Assembly: GCF_000715075.1 (NCBI RefSeq)
Contig: NC_134095.1
Location: 57,842,419 to 57,906,418, forward strand
Origin: Nicotiana tabacum
Taxonomy: Eukaryota; Streptophyta; Magnoliopsida; Solanales; Solanaceae
Direction of reading: 5' to 3'
Length of the DNA stretch: 64,000 bases
Positions 12,516-23,358 of the stretch are shown in pieces. A program made the position numbers and the translations under genes. Numbering within the stretch: position 1 is the stretch's first letter; each line of letters begins with the position of its first letter. The notes below the pieces were generated by a model. It was not told the DNA's origin. It worked only from the letters and a program-made list of their open reading frames with translations, and did no database searches.

Positions 12516-12779
12516 CAAGTTCGAAATCATCAAATGAACCTATTGAAAACTTCAAATCCCAATTTTGAGATCGTTTGTCAAAATTCAAACCTTGATTAAC
12601 TCTTTCAACTTAAAGCTTCTGAATTTAGAATTCTCCACCCGGATCAACTTTGAAACTCCCGAAATTCAACTCTAACCACGTGTACAAGTCATACTACATG
12701 AAATGAAACTACTAAAGACCTTAAACCGCTGAACATTATGCTAGATCTCAAAATGACAGGTCGGGTCATTAAATTAAGG

Positions 12780-13334
12780 AAGAAAGCTTATTTCAAATGA
12801 ATCGAAACATTCATGTAATCAATAATAAGCTGGAAAGAATTTTTCCGTGTGGTTTCTTTGATGTGATGGAACGCCTTCCAATTCACCTTGTACACTAGGC
12901 ACAACTTGGAGGGTCGGTTCAATATAGGTGGATGTATCCATTCAAGATGTAATGATCAAACCTTGATTCATTCTTGTATTTTTTTAATGTTATCGTCTAA
13001 TTTGAAAATGTGTAGTACTATCGGCAAGTGTAAACGACTTGTTAAATAGAGGAATATGATTGACGGATTCATATGCGAAGCCTATCTTGTAAAGGAAACT
13101 GCCCATTTTTGTTTTTACTACTTTGAGAGTCATGTTCCATGTGCTAGAAATAGGCTCAATCGGCACAATGTCGTGATTAAGAATGATCCATTATATCCAC
13201 CAATGTCCATATTCAATCAACCAAACCGAGGTTCTAAAGATCAATCAAAAAGAGGCCTAACTAGTATGGAGTACAAATCAGCTTTAAATCATGTGTTGCT
13301 AAATTGTCCAGAAGTTCTACCCTTTCTTAAATAA
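12780..13334 (+). pseudogene. CACTA transposase, end of TNP2 core and DUF4218 region
   Basis: This is the continuation of the transposase after the insertion. 12830-12950 reads FFDVMERLPIHLVH and then VQYRWMYPF, the conserved junction of TNP2 and DUF4218 in CACTA transposases. An open frame at 13056-13334 gives ICEAYLVKETAHFCFYYFE, HVPCARNR, SIFNQPNRGSK and ALNHVLLNCPEVLPFLK, the DUF4218 signature. In-frame stops and frame changes separate the pieces. Confidence 0.8.
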
Positions 13335-13739
13335 ATGTTAACGTAACATTAATTTACATGGACTATTATTTAATTTGGTTGATGCAACTAAAAAGTTTTT
13401 CAATGTGTCGCTTAGTGACTTCGTGAGTCAATTTGGCCATGATGTTGTATATTTTACATTTGAGGCATGCTTTAAAGAGTGTGTAACTGCAGCTTACATA
13501 CTTTCTCACATGTGAATAAACATACTTGGTCACTTGTAAATATACTTGCTCACTTGTGATTTAACACTACATGTAGGTCAATAATCCAAATAATGGTGTT
13601 AGTTAATTTTTGATATATCTTGGGGACCTGCACCTATGGTTATAACTATGTCTATGTATTTTGTGAATGGCTACATATTTCACACCGAGTAATGCTCCAA
13701 CTATATAAAAAAAAAAGTAATAACAATGGGGTGTGTATT

Positions 13740-14168
13740 AAAGGTGGTAAAGGCAACCAGGATGGGGAACACGATTATTATGGTGTGATCAAATAGATTC
13801 TAGAATTATCATATTCAGGTTGGCCAAATAAGAAGATCATACTTTTTCGATGCAAGTGGTTTGACCCAACACCTAGGAGAGTTACAAATGTACACTCGCA
13901 GTACAACATAATTGAGGTTAATAAAAAGAGGGAGTATGATTGCTTTGATCCTTTTATAATTGCAAAAAATGTTAGGCAAGTGTATTATGCTCCATATCCA
14001 TTGCGGAGGGATAAGGATGATTGGTTGGTTGTAATAAAAACTAAGCCTGTTGGTGGGGTGAAAGTTGAGAATGTGCTAGATGTTGCTTACCAAAACGATA
14101 CCTCAAGTGTTAACCAAATGGTGGATGATCAGTTGAAAATGATTTGGAACATCCTCAATGAATATTAG
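13740..14168 (+). pseudogene. CACTA transposase C-terminal DUF4216 region
   Basis: Reading through one stop near 13788, the sequence gives ILFRCKWFDP, HSQYNIIEV, FDPFIIAKNVRQVYYAPYP and DDWLVVIKTKPVG, then a VAYQNDTSSVNQMV tail. This is the DUF4216 pattern at the C terminus of plant CACTA transposases. 13980-14168 is open and ends naturally. The region between 13335 and 13740 has no open frame and probably held the DUF4218-DUF4216 linker plus an intron. Confidence 0.75.
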
Positions 14169-15085
14169 AAGAAGTTTATATGGAGGAAATAACAATCATA
14201 GAAAATGAGGATGAAGAATCACCTGATGAAAATGAAATAAGTGAAGAGTAAGAATTTTCGGACGAGAAAGGATATTTCGAAGATGACTAGCATGTTAGTT
14301 TTTTCAAGCGCTCTCAACTTATGTAGATTTATATTCTTAATTCTAACATTTGAGGCATATTTATTATGAGGATAGTGCTACACCCTCGCTTCCTTCCGCT
14401 CCACACTTGCATCTCTCCACTGTTGATGGTCGGCAGCAATCTTCTAGGCACACATCTTTTCCACCATATCCATATGCTCATTAGACTACCTACCGTTCTC
14501 CCTCCCAGCAGTATTCTTACCATTCTCTACCATATAGCTATACCCCTCTTCCTCTACATAATCCTGTATATAGTTACATAGGCACACAGAGTCAACAGTC
14601 ATATGGCCATATGGTGATACGCCTGTCATCTGCTCCATTTGCTTCACCACCACCTGGATCACATCCATCTAGATTACAGCCGCCCGGATCACAGCAGGGA
14701 TCTGGTTCACAGTAGGGGTCTACATCACATCTATCTTCATCAGCGACCCCTCTCATTTGCATACTAAGTATGCCTGGGAGGACCAGCATAACAGTGCATT
14801 CTTGTAAATTTTGAGTTGAAATGCTGTAAGAGACTATCTGATTCCTTCTATTCTGCTCGGAAGAAGAACAAGAAGCCTTCATGAGTTCTACCGCATTTAT
14901 GGGAGTATCTGCTGAGGCACTGGACAACTGAGAAATTCGAGAAGAGGATTGAATAGGGAAAGAAGGCTCGGGCATTTGAGAAGGGTGGCTCCTAGGATAC
15001 TATTAGTAATTCCTTAAAATATTTAAATCTATTTTTATCGAACTATATTTACATATTTTAATTTATTTAACGTGTTTTTTATATT
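14169..15085 (+). other. Low-complexity Ser/Pro/Gln/Tyr-rich remnant between the two CACTA genes
   Basis: Acidic codons (about 14170-14290) are followed by sequence rich in Ser, Pro, His, Tyr and Gln (14370-14720, for example PPPGSHPSRLQPPGSQQ). This is the low-complexity start usual in the second CACTA gene, but stops interrupt it. A Cys-rich open frame on the opposite strand (14592-14975) is the shadow of this composition. 15000-15090 is AT-rich and ends TTGTAG, probably an intron. Confidence 0.5.
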
Positions 15086-15086
15086 T

Positions 15087-15820
15087 GTAGGAAAAAATAA
15101 GGGAGGAAGATGACTCATGATGAGTTCTTCATGGAGACTCACATCCGAAAGAAAATGGCACTGACAAATCTATGTAGATGGGCCGAGGACCTAGCAAAGA
15201 CTACATATATAAGTTTCATAACTACTATAAAAAAATTAATGTTTATAATGTTATATGGTTAATAATTTTTTATCTTCTATAAATGGACGCTACAAGACTA
15301 CTGTGGAGGAGTACAGTTAGAGCTTTTCACCGAATGAGCAAGGCGAGCAACCTTCCATTTCAGATAAAGAAGCGCAGAAGGTATGGTTGTTTGTTGTCGG
15401 TGGTCCTAAAAGGGGGATAGCATACGGCCTTCCAGAGAGATCGTTTCGGTGCTACAAGGATGTATTGCAAGGTATAGGGACTTCCGCCCAAGGCGAGGCA
15501 CTTGATAGGTCGACTCTCTCTGCTATGGAGAAGAAGATCGCAAAGCTGTCACCAGAGCTTGAAGAGGCAAAGGCTAGAGAAGAAAAGAGAGATAAACAAT
15601 TTGATACCCTTCAAGGTCAGCTAGAAAAGAGGGAACGAACAATTTCATGTCCTTCAAGGTCAACTAGCCAATCTTCTTGCTAGTGGTGTTTTCCCAATTC
15701 CCCGGTCTCGTGAGTCTTCCCCAGATGCTAATCTTTATCGTCGTGATCCTTCGGACCATGCCGACGATGAAGGTTCTAGTAGTGGAGATGGAGATGATGT
15801 AGCACAAAACACTCATTGAA
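15087..15820 (+). pseudogene. Second CACTA gene (TNPA/Transposase_24-like)
   Basis: After a TTGTAG acceptor the sequence encodes MTHDEFFMETHIRKK (from 15110), typical of the plant Ptta/En-Spm family. After an AT-rich stretch it continues as YKTTVEEY, EQPSISDKEAQKVW and then the open frame 15387-15683: GPKRGIAYGLPERSF, followed by a charged coiled coil (AMEKKIAKLSPELEEAKARE). The continuation to about 15818, with SDHADDEGSSSGDGDD and a stop, needs one more frame change. In En/Spm such a protein binds subterminal repeats; here those are the CGGTCGGT repeats just downstream. It is a pseudogene by frameshift. Confidence 0.75.
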
Positions 15821-16009
15821 TGATGTTTAAAGTTTTAACTTGTGAAATGTTTTGTTGTTAGATTTTTTGAAATTCTATAAATATTGTTAATATAATTTTG
15901 ATAGTTGTTATTGTTGTTACTATTGTTGTTATTGTTGTTGTTATTGGTTGAATGATAGCAATGTAATGCTGCCATTATAGGTTATTGGTTGTTGGTAGGT
16001 GGTGCAGCT

Positions 16010-16535
16010 GTAAAACAGCTGTATTCTGCCAACATTTTACCCAGAAAACTGATCGCATACCAACCGAAGTCGAAAATGTTAAAATAATAAATTCCCAGAA
16101 ATTTAAAATTACCAACCGACTCCGGTCGGTTTCACCAATAAAAATTTTCAGGTTTTGAAATTATCAAATGAAATCGATCGAAATTTTTGATTTTAAATTT
16201 AAAATATTTTAATAATACCGACCGATTTCAGTTGAAAATGTATAATTTTTAAGAAAAAAATAACTAAGATTTCGACCGATATCTGTCGCTAATTTAAAAA
16301 ATAATTAAAAATTATTTTCTAGAATACCGACCGAATTCGGTCGGTATATTTAGTTTGTGCCAGATTATTTGGTCAAAGATGTGTTAAAATACCGACTGAC
16401 TTCGGTCGGAAATATCGACCATTTGCGGTTGCCAAATGTTAGCGACAATTTTTTTTTCGACGAATTAAAGTCGGTCGATTTTTAATAAATTTCGGTCGAT
16501 TTTTCTGTACGCTTTTTGGCAGTTTTCTAGTAGTG
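16010..16535. repeat. CACTA right subterminal repeat region and terminal inverted repeat
   Basis: At least ten copies of ACCGACCGA(A/T) or its inverse TTCGGTCGGT lie between 16065 and 16505, in both orientations, followed by the 22-bp terminus at 16514-16535. Such arrays are the binding sites of the TNPA-type protein in related elements. The three bases after the end are TTA, a candidate 3-bp target duplication that cannot be paired because the left end is missing. Confidence 0.8.
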
Positions 16536-17759
16536 TTAATGGGTAGTTGACACAAGTCTCTGTTGGTTTGACATCCGACTTATCATTTTATTACTTGTAT
16601 TATCACGTATACTTGCATGTGCGTCTGAAAGCAACATCCAATGTAATTCTACATTGTGATGTCTAGGAAGAATAAAGTATATGCAGATTTTACCCCTACC
16701 TTGTAGAGGTAGAGATGTCATTTCCAAATGACCCTTAGTTCAAACCAGTTAGAGGCGAAATGACCATGCACCCTAAATGTGACATCGAAAGCATGTTTCA
16801 ACCACTACGTACACATGGTTAATACTAGAAAATTATCGATTGGTGCATTTGCAAATTTTGCATGCAACACTAAATGAAACCAACTTGACATAACTAAATT
16901 CATTAGAAACCAAAATAACTCAATAAAATTTTTGTCTGCTCTGAACTAGTAATATTCCCAATTAATGAAGAGAGTACAGAAATGCGGGGGACCATATTTG
17001 CAAGCTATGTAAAGGAAGTTCTTAATTAACTAAACACAACGAGATGGTAATTAATGAACATGGGCAGCCTGCCTGCTGGATTCGTCGTTTCTATATTTTT
17101 CTTCATGAATTGAAATTGCATTTACGAACCGTGAATAAAGTTTTACACTGTTAGTACAGTTTAACCAATGATAGCATGCGATTTAACATTTTTACCATGT
17201 TATATTTAATGTTTATAATAGAAATTTGCATATAATTTCTTTTTATAAGTGACTTATTTAACTTATTTTTATAGTGATATCGTCCCATTGCAAAATAAAG
17301 ACGCATGCTATTGCTTATAGAAATAAGCTAGCATACGCATTAAGAAAAAGAATGAGATGCTAAAAATAGAAGCTAATTAGTAGTATAAAAGTTGTTCCAG
17401 AATTAATTAATACTCCAAATAAAATATGGGATAAAGTTAATCTCAAATTTTATCCCGAAATTATTACTCTTATCTCATGTACCAACGACGCCTTAAAAGG
17501 TTCCTAATAGTGTGCTTTTCTTAGTTAAGAACAACACCCATAATATTTTCGTATTTTTGAATGGCTGAAAAAGTATGCAACTTGCTAGTGTATTAATCAA
17601 CTCTCAGTAGCAAAGAATTAGTAGTTTAAGTAACATCTAAAATAGTATACATGTTTATGTTTTTTTATCTTTTGGATTAGCATGAAAAAAAAATTGGGTA
17701 AAAAATGGATAAAATTTTGAAAATCAGTGGAGAAGACACGATTAGGTTGCGTTCTCACA
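16536..17759. other. Intergenic DNA with one SINE-like fragment
   Basis: Right flank of the CACTA element. Apart from the SINE-like piece at 16673-16745, no feature was recognised. A short block near 17430-17500 (GGGATAAAGTTAATC, TTTTATCCCGAAATTATTA) looks like a MITE end, but no partner was seen. Confidence 0.45.
16673..16745 (-). mobile_element. AU-SINE-like fragment
   Basis: Read on the minus strand it gives GGGTCATTTGGAAATGACATC, CTCTACCTCTACAAGGTAGGGG and TAAAATCTGCATATACTT. This matches the layout of the conserved part of AU-type plant SINEs (a 'GGAAACAACCTCTCTACC...AGGTAGGGGTAAGG' pattern). The tRNA-like pol III promoter half was not recognised, so this is a 3' fragment. Confidence 0.5.
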
Positions 17760-18500
17760 ATCAGGGGCGGCCCGACGAATTTTATTGTCTAAGCCAAATT
17801 TTACGAGGGGCCTTAATTTTTTTAAAATTATTATTTTTTAATTTGAATTTTTTAGATGCAAAGTTATTAATAATTTTTTTCTAATAATTCTTTCTCAATT
17901 GACATTATAGTTAATCCATTTAACCTCTCTTCAGACATTATTGAGCTTAGTTAAAATTTTATTAATTTTAACGGTAACATGAGTTATTAACATTATTCTA
18001 TAAGCAATATAAGCATTTGGAAAAGAATTAAATATTTTTATTTGATTGAGTATATCAATTAAAATGTTATCTTCTAGTTGTACTATTTTTCTTAACACTT
18101 TTAATTTAGAAAATAAATCTAAACCATTATCAATATCAGATTGATTATTATGCTTCAAGGAACACTCAAGATTAAGACAGTATTTTTCTAAATTTCCATC
18201 ATCTAGTGATCTCAATATTTTACGCTAAATAGAAAATAAAAAATATTTTCATATGCTTCGAATTGTTCAAATTTATTTTGAAGTGAAAAAAATTGTCTTG
18301 TCTACTATGTATAAAAAATAATTTAACTCTAAAGGACTATTCGAGAGATTTTGAGATTTCAATATCAATATTCTCGTCAAATTATTTTTTTCCCCTTATA
18401 TCACACGTTTCTTACGAAGTTCGGCCACCCTGCCCACAATATTCACAGTTGTCTCAAATCTCAATACTCTGTTATCATGATCATGATATCAATAATTCTC
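17760..18500 (-). pseudogene. hAT-type (ZMYM1/TTF-zinc-finger-like) transposase fragment
   Basis: On the minus strand the 94-codon frame 17931-18215 encodes KYCLNLECSLKH, DIDNGLDLFSKLKVLRKIV and SFPNAYIAYRIMLITHVTV, the segment before the hAT C-terminal dimerisation domain in plant ZMYM1-like transposases. Downstream, MSEERLNGLTIMSIEKEL (about 17885-17945) is the dimerisation-domain continuation in another frame. Upstream, LELNYFLYIVDKTIF and FEQFEAYENIF (about 18215-18350) continue the match. RKKRV near 18400 marks the farthest recognisable part. It is broken by several frameshifts and lacks the N-terminal zinc finger and DDE part. Confidence 0.7.
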
Positions 18501-20006
18501 TTTACGGCCATTGTATCAAATATCATTCGGTATTCAATACTTGTATTAGAATCATGACTTATATAGTGGACTCTTTAGGAACTAGTTCCACTAGAAGAGT
18601 TCCATTTTCTAATGATGCTATTTAGTAATATATAAAATTTAGTTATTAGCAAAAACAATGTCTCGTTAATTCTTTTTTTTTTTTCGTTTCTTTTTTTTTA
18701 AGCCTAGAAATATTTTGCTCTCCTGGGCTGCTGGTGTTACTATAGGTATTAATTTTGTATGGATCATTTCCTTCTGCTTACGACAACTATAAACAATTAT
18801 GTTATCATATTCTTCCTTTGTAGAAAGCAAAAGGATAAAGGAAAAAGAAATAGAAATAAAGCTAAAAGATATCAACAAGCATTAAAAATGTGACTTGACT
18901 GCTAATTTAATTACAACTCCACTGCACTACTAGTAGATTAATGAAAAGCCAAAATGTGGGGCATTGTCATTGTGTTGCCCGAAAAGGATAAATAAGTAAA
19001 AGTAAATTACAAGACTAAAAAGAGGTTATTCTTTAGTTGTCACTAAAGCACCGTTAGGTATATGAAGTAAGATAATGACTTATGAGAGTCTACTTAGGAA
19101 ATTATTAATGAAAACTTAAAGTAATAATTTGTAGCTTATAAGTCATTTATCTAGACAAATGGTTCATTTATGTAATTATTTGGATTGTTAAATGATTATG
19201 ATGAAAAGAATACATTTTCGTTAGGACAGTAAAACCTAACTGAGCTTGCTAGAAGAACTAAAATAGCGATACTTCACAAAGCATATTAGCGTCGTAATCT
19301 AAAGTAGCTGTCAAACCAACTACTTCACAAAGCATATTATTTTATTCATTACTAATTAAATTTCAACGTTTTAATCATAAGTTTTTTTAAAATATCAGTA
19401 ATATGTGAAAACTAATCTATTGCACCGTTTTATATAGCTTCAGCACAAAAGAAAATTTATCTTCCCTAGTAATTTAATTATTTTTCTATGTCAAAATTCA
19501 CTCTAGCTGATCCTTCATAGATATGGACCACGGGATATCAAACTTAATTGGGGCACACAAAATAAATACAGCTATGTAATAGTAAACCTACATGTAAAGA
19601 AAGTGCTAATTTTTAAGCACAAGATATTAAAAAGAAAAAAAAAACACTAAGTATAAGTTAAATGTATACTTTAAATGTGAAAGTGTAAATTATTAAGCCT
19701 CACACGCTATTGTGGTGTCCCTGATGTAGAAGTGAATTGATTCCAAGCACAATAACATAGTTTATTTATCGGACACTCAAGTAGAAATTTTCCTTTTATT
19801 CCTCTTCTCATATTATCTGACATGATTCTCTTCTACACATCTCTTAAGAAAAATTAATTAGGATGAGATTTTGACTACCTCTTATTCATGTCTTAATATT
19901 TAATCTTTCTTCATTGGTATTTGAACAAAGTTAGGTATTTGTAGTCTTCAAAGATAATTATTACTAAGGGTAAAAAAAGAAAAAAGATAATTAGTTTTGT
20001 CTTGCA
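18501..20006. other. Intergenic DNA, no gene supported
   Basis: AT-rich sequence. Open frames near 18666-18878 are low-complexity Lys/Phe/Ser runs. No repeat boundaries were identified. Confidence 0.45.
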
Positions 20007-20011
20007 CTTCT

Positions 20012-20661
20012 TGTATACGGTCAAGATCGAATGCCTCCGATCTTTATACTTGAGAGGTCGTCCGAGGTCCGAGTCCGGGTAAGACTAAGTTCGAGCTCGA
20101 GGGACCAGATCTAAGTTCGAAGGCGGAGCATGATGCATACCGAGCTCGACCTCGAAATAGTACCCTTATGGATTCGTACCAGAACACGTTAGGTTCCTAC
20201 CACGTCCCCAAAGTCATGACCCAAATCCCGGAATATGATTGTACTATTCCGTACTAGGCGCTTAGGCAGCTGTACCAGGAATATTCCCTACTGTAAATAA
20301 AAATATTCTTTTTTTAGGGCTTCCCCATTATATAAAGGGGACCCCAATTATTTATAAGACATATTATCATCTTTTAATGAGAAAAGAATATACTTTATAC
20401 CTTTTTGTCTATTGTTCATCAGCATTGTCCTTTAGATCCATTGTTCTTACTTTATTTTGAATACTTAATTGTTCTTACTGTCCTAAGCCACCTCGAGGTC
20501 ACCGTTTCGAGGTTACTACTGCTAACTAACATTGGTTTGATTCATTTATGTCTTTCATTCCTACTTTATATTTTTTGATTATTAATTGGTATTGAACTAA
20601 ATTACATATTTTTAAAACTACAAATCAAGTTTAATTGTTGTCCGTATTTTCGAGGTAAACA
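20012..20661 (+). mobile_element. Solo LTR, 650 bp, with 5-bp target duplication
   Basis: The stretch starts TGTATACGGTC and ends GAGGTAAACA (TG...CA) and is flanked by CTTCT on both sides (20007-20011 and 20662-20666). It is more GC-rich than its surroundings and rich in GAGGTC/TCGAGC motifs. It carries a promoter-like TATATAAAGGGG box in its middle. No internal retroelement sequence is attached, so it is a solo LTR left by LTR-LTR recombination. The superfamily is probably Ty3/gypsy, judged only by sequence style. Confidence 0.8.
20329..20336 (+). promoter_or_regulatory. TATA box of the solo LTR
   Basis: TATATAAA followed by GGGGACCCC, about 318 bp into the LTR, fits the U3/R boundary of a retrotransposon promoter reading rightwards. 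Confidence 0.5.
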
Positions 20662-20666
20662 CTTCT

Positions 20667-21477
20667 AAAGTGATAAATAATTTAAATAATTATTTTTAAT
20701 AACCACGACTGTTAATATGAGACGGAGGGAACAGTATCTCTATTAATAAGTTACTAAGAAGTCAAAAGTGATTGCTAGCTCAAGTGTCATAGGCTTTAGA
20801 AGCTGTAGACCCACAGTTTCCTTTTTCAATTCTACATTGGATTCTTCAATTTTCTCAACAATTAATGAGAATATCATATTTCCCCTTTCATTGTCTTACA
20901 TTTGTCCTTTATACCTTGGCTCGACGTAATTTCTTAGGGAAATAGGTCCACTTAGACTTAATGACCAACACTATGAAAATATGTTAATATAATACATATA
21001 CTTCGCTTAATCAAAGTTTGCTAATGTGTCAAGCGTAGTAAAGTAATCATGAACTTTGGTAAACTATATACGGCTGTTGATATTTGTTACTTAATTACTA
21101 TTTAAATCCTAGTAATACATTTAGAATCGCGATTAGTAAGAACAATCAGAAATCTTTTAAATATATAAGAGAGATGCAATGCAAATTAACATTGAAGTTT
21201 AGGTGTTGAGACATTATAACGTCCTATATACAATTTAAAATCATTATTACACAATTATAAGTTCTTTTATGAAGGTCTTTTTTGTGCAACTTTACGTTTA
21301 CAAATACTTGACAATTTTTTTTTCCAGAATACTAAAAATAAAAATGAGTTGAAATAGGAGTAGCAATTATTTTTAAGTGTGAAAAAAATAGCTGCAATAT
21401 ATTCATTAAATTGAATATGGCCCTCATTTCAGGAAGACAAATATTCCGACATTACTACCATAACTAGGAATAATGTT
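20667..21477. other. Intergenic DNA, no gene seen
   Basis: AT-rich sequence. GAGACGGAGGGAACAGTA near 20718 looks like one decayed Stowaway MITE end without a partner. Confidence 0.45.
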
Positions 21478-21486
21478 GTACAGAGT

Positions 21487-21785
21487 GACTCCGAAACTTT
21501 TTTTGATGCTTTTTTGGACAAAAAATACGTTTCTAATGTTAAAAAAATAATATTACGTAATTACGTAAAACGCAGTACTATACTATGTTTTACTTTAACG
21601 GAAATTTGGCCGTTAAAGTAAAACGCAGTACAGTACTGCGTTTTATTTAAAAAAAATTTTTTTTTAATAATTCGCAGTACTATATTATGTTTTACTTAAA
21701 ATCTGGGCTCAGCTTTGTATTATTAAAGCAATTCGCAGTATTATACTGCGTTTTACTTAAAACGCAGTATAATACTACGAATTGT
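21487..21785 (+). repeat. MULE 1 left terminal repeat with palindromic units
   Basis: After the outer ~75 bp the repeat is built of palindromic units. The best is a perfect 13+1+13 inverted repeat at 21619-21645 (TAAAACGCAGTAC, A, GTACTGCGTTTTA). Related units lie near 21569, 21672, 21730 and 21758. TACGTAATTACGTA at about 21554 is another palindrome. Confidence 0.75.
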
Positions 21786-22259
21786 TTTAATAAAATAAAC
21801 CCCTTCTTCTTCCTTTGACCACAGAACCGACGACCCCTTCTTCTTCGGATTCTGCTGGTCCCCCCCTGTAAAAGTAAAAAAAAAATTGGGCCCCACCCGT
21901 CACCTAAAGAGCAAGGAGTGTAGGTCCCACACATAAGACAAGCTTTGGATTCCTTCTTTCGGGTGCAAAAATTCGATTTCAATCAAATTCAAAAAACTTA
22001 AATCGAGGTATTTCGATTTTGTTTATGTCGAAACTCATATAGTACATGCATATTTGTATTGGTTAATGTGTTTTCATGTTAATTTGTGTTATGTTTGTGT
22101 TTAAATTTGTATCTTATTTATACCCGGATTGATTTATTAGCTTTGATACAAAAAATTGTTAAAATTTGATAAATTATTTGTATTGTTAAAAGATTAATAT
22201 TATTTATTTTGTTTGTTGTTCATATTTATATTTTATGTTAGTTATTTTTATATGTAATA
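21786..22259 (+). other. Probable PMD-gene leader region of MULE 1
   Basis: A pyrimidine-rich stretch with GGTCCCACA and then ATCGAGGTATTTCGATTT near 22000 is also found at the same place in MULE 2 (GTAGGTCCCACA and ATCGAGGTATTTCGATTT near 30165 and 30260). This conserved block may be the promoter or 5' leader of the PMD transcription unit. Confidence 0.4.
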
Positions 22260-22260
22260 A

Positions 22261-22430
22261 TGACCTTTTAGCGTGGTAAAATAAATAGCCTTTTAGCGTA
22301 GTAAAATATAGAGCCTTTTAGTGTAGTAAAATATAGCCTTTTAGTGTAGTAAAATATAGAGCCTTTTAGCGTAGTAAAATATAGAGCCTTCTAGCGTAGT
22401 AAAATGTAGAACATTTTAGCGTAGAGTCTA
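22261..22430 (+). repeat. Minisatellite 'CCTTTTAGCGTAGTAAAATATAGAG', ~7 units
   Basis: About seven copies of a 20-25 bp unit, TTTTAGCGTAGTAAAATATAGAGCC with small variants. The same unit occurs about four times at 30528-30615 in MULE 2 and once near 28045 in MULE 1. Confidence 0.8.
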
Positions 22431-22550
22431 TGTAGTTTAAATATGTAGTAATTGCAAACTCTATCCAATTACACTTTACAAAATTAATTATTTAATTTAT
22501 AACAATAAATTTACAAAAGTAACAAATTAATATATATTGTAAAATTATCT

Positions 22551-23350
22551 CCAATATCGAGTCTGGAACCCATACATAATTATTTAGTCCAATATTAAAC
22601 ATAATTAATTATTTAATTCCTTAAACTAACAAAATTCTAAAAAAGTTGAAATTGACGCGCATAATAATTAAGGATAACTTGGTGCTACTGGGCCTCAAAT
22701 ATCGAGCCTGGAACCCATACATAATTATTCAGTCCAATTCAATAATTTTAATTTAATTCCTTAAACTAGCAAAATTCTAAAAATGTTAAAATTGACACGC
22801 ATAATAATTAAGGATAACTCGGTGCTACCGGGCCTCAAAAATCAAGCCTGGAACCCATACATAATTATTCAGTCCAATATTAAACATAATTAATTATTTA
22901 ATTTATTAAGCTAACAAAATTCTAAAAATGTTGAAATTGACACGCATAATAATTAAGGATAACTTGGTGCTACCGGGCCTCAAATATAGAGCCTGGAACC
23001 TATACATAATTATTCAGTCCAATATTAAACATAATTAATTATTTAATTCCTTAAACTAGCAAAATTCTAAAAGAAATTGACAAGCATAATAATTAAGGAT
23101 AACTTGGTGCTACCGGGCCTCAAATATCGAGCTTGGGACCCATACATAATTATTCAGTCCAATATTAAACATAATTAATTATTTAATTTATTAAGCTAAC
23201 AAAATTCTAAAATGTTGAAGTTGACACGCATAATAATTAAGGATAACTTGGTGCTACCGGACCTCAAATATCGAGCCTGGAACCCATACATAATTATTCA
23301 GTCCAATATTAAACATAATTAATTATTTAATTCCTTAAACTAACACACAC
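22551..23350 (+). repeat. Six tandem copies of a 140-146 bp repeat upstream of the PMD gene
   Basis: The conserved core TCAAATATCGAGCCTGGAACC followed by CATACATAATTATTCAGTCC recurs at about 22551, 22695, 22835, 22981, 23121 and 23265. The linking segment has AATTAAGGATAACTTGGTGC and TACCGGGCCT. A related repeat lies upstream of the PMD gene in MULE 2 (30690-31965). Copies differ by a few bases, so the array is not very recent. Confidence 0.85.
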
Positions 23351-23358
23351 AATTAATT

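Larger units (their letters stand above)
9605..12773 (-). mobile_element. Antisense LTR-retrotransposon-derived insert inside the CACTA transposase
   Basis: Transposase coding sequence stops making sense at about 9600 and resumes at about 12780, so this ~3.2 kb is an insertion. Read on the minus strand it begins near AATGACCCGACCTGTCATTT, a start reminiscent of Solanaceae Ty3/gypsy LTRs, and ends near the GGCGTCATCATGACC block (around 9665). It contains no gag or pol, so it is a solo LTR or a noncoding retroelement fragment. A repeated ~110-bp block (TGCCGAGGCGAA...GACCCAATCCCATCA) occurs near 10440, 10520, 10565 and 10645. A clear target duplication was not found and boundaries are good to a few tens of bases. 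A GC-richer foreign-looking block lies at 12250-12515. Confidence 0.6.
6690..16535 (+). mobile_element. Decayed CACTA (En/Spm) transposon with nested insertion
   Basis: The right terminus is exact: TTTTGGCAGTTTTCTAGTAGTG at 16514-16535 is the inverted CACTACTAGAAAAC end typical of plant CACTA elements. Inside it, 16010-16510 is packed with subterminal repeats around ACCGACCGAA/TTCGGTCGGT. The same motif appears at the left (near 6705-6755: AATAATACCAACCGAG, GACCGAAGTCG). Between lie a TNP2-like transposase, DUF4218 and DUF4216 regions and a second CACTA gene. The left CACTA terminus is not found, so the left boundary is approximate and the copy should be immobile. The element carries a ~3.2 kb antisense retroelement insert. 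Confidence 0.85.

Noticed and set aside
14592..14975. 127-codon minus-strand frame with Asp/Cys-rich repeats
   Set aside because: It is the reverse complement of the Ser/Pro/Gln-rich low-complexity stretch of the second CACTA gene; its CDPGG-like repeats come from TCCGGATCACA-type repeats.
18925..18935. CACTACTAG resembling a CACTA terminus
   Set aside because: The following bases (TAGATTAATG) do not match the GAAAACTGCC terminus seen at 16514-16535 and no subterminal repeats are near.
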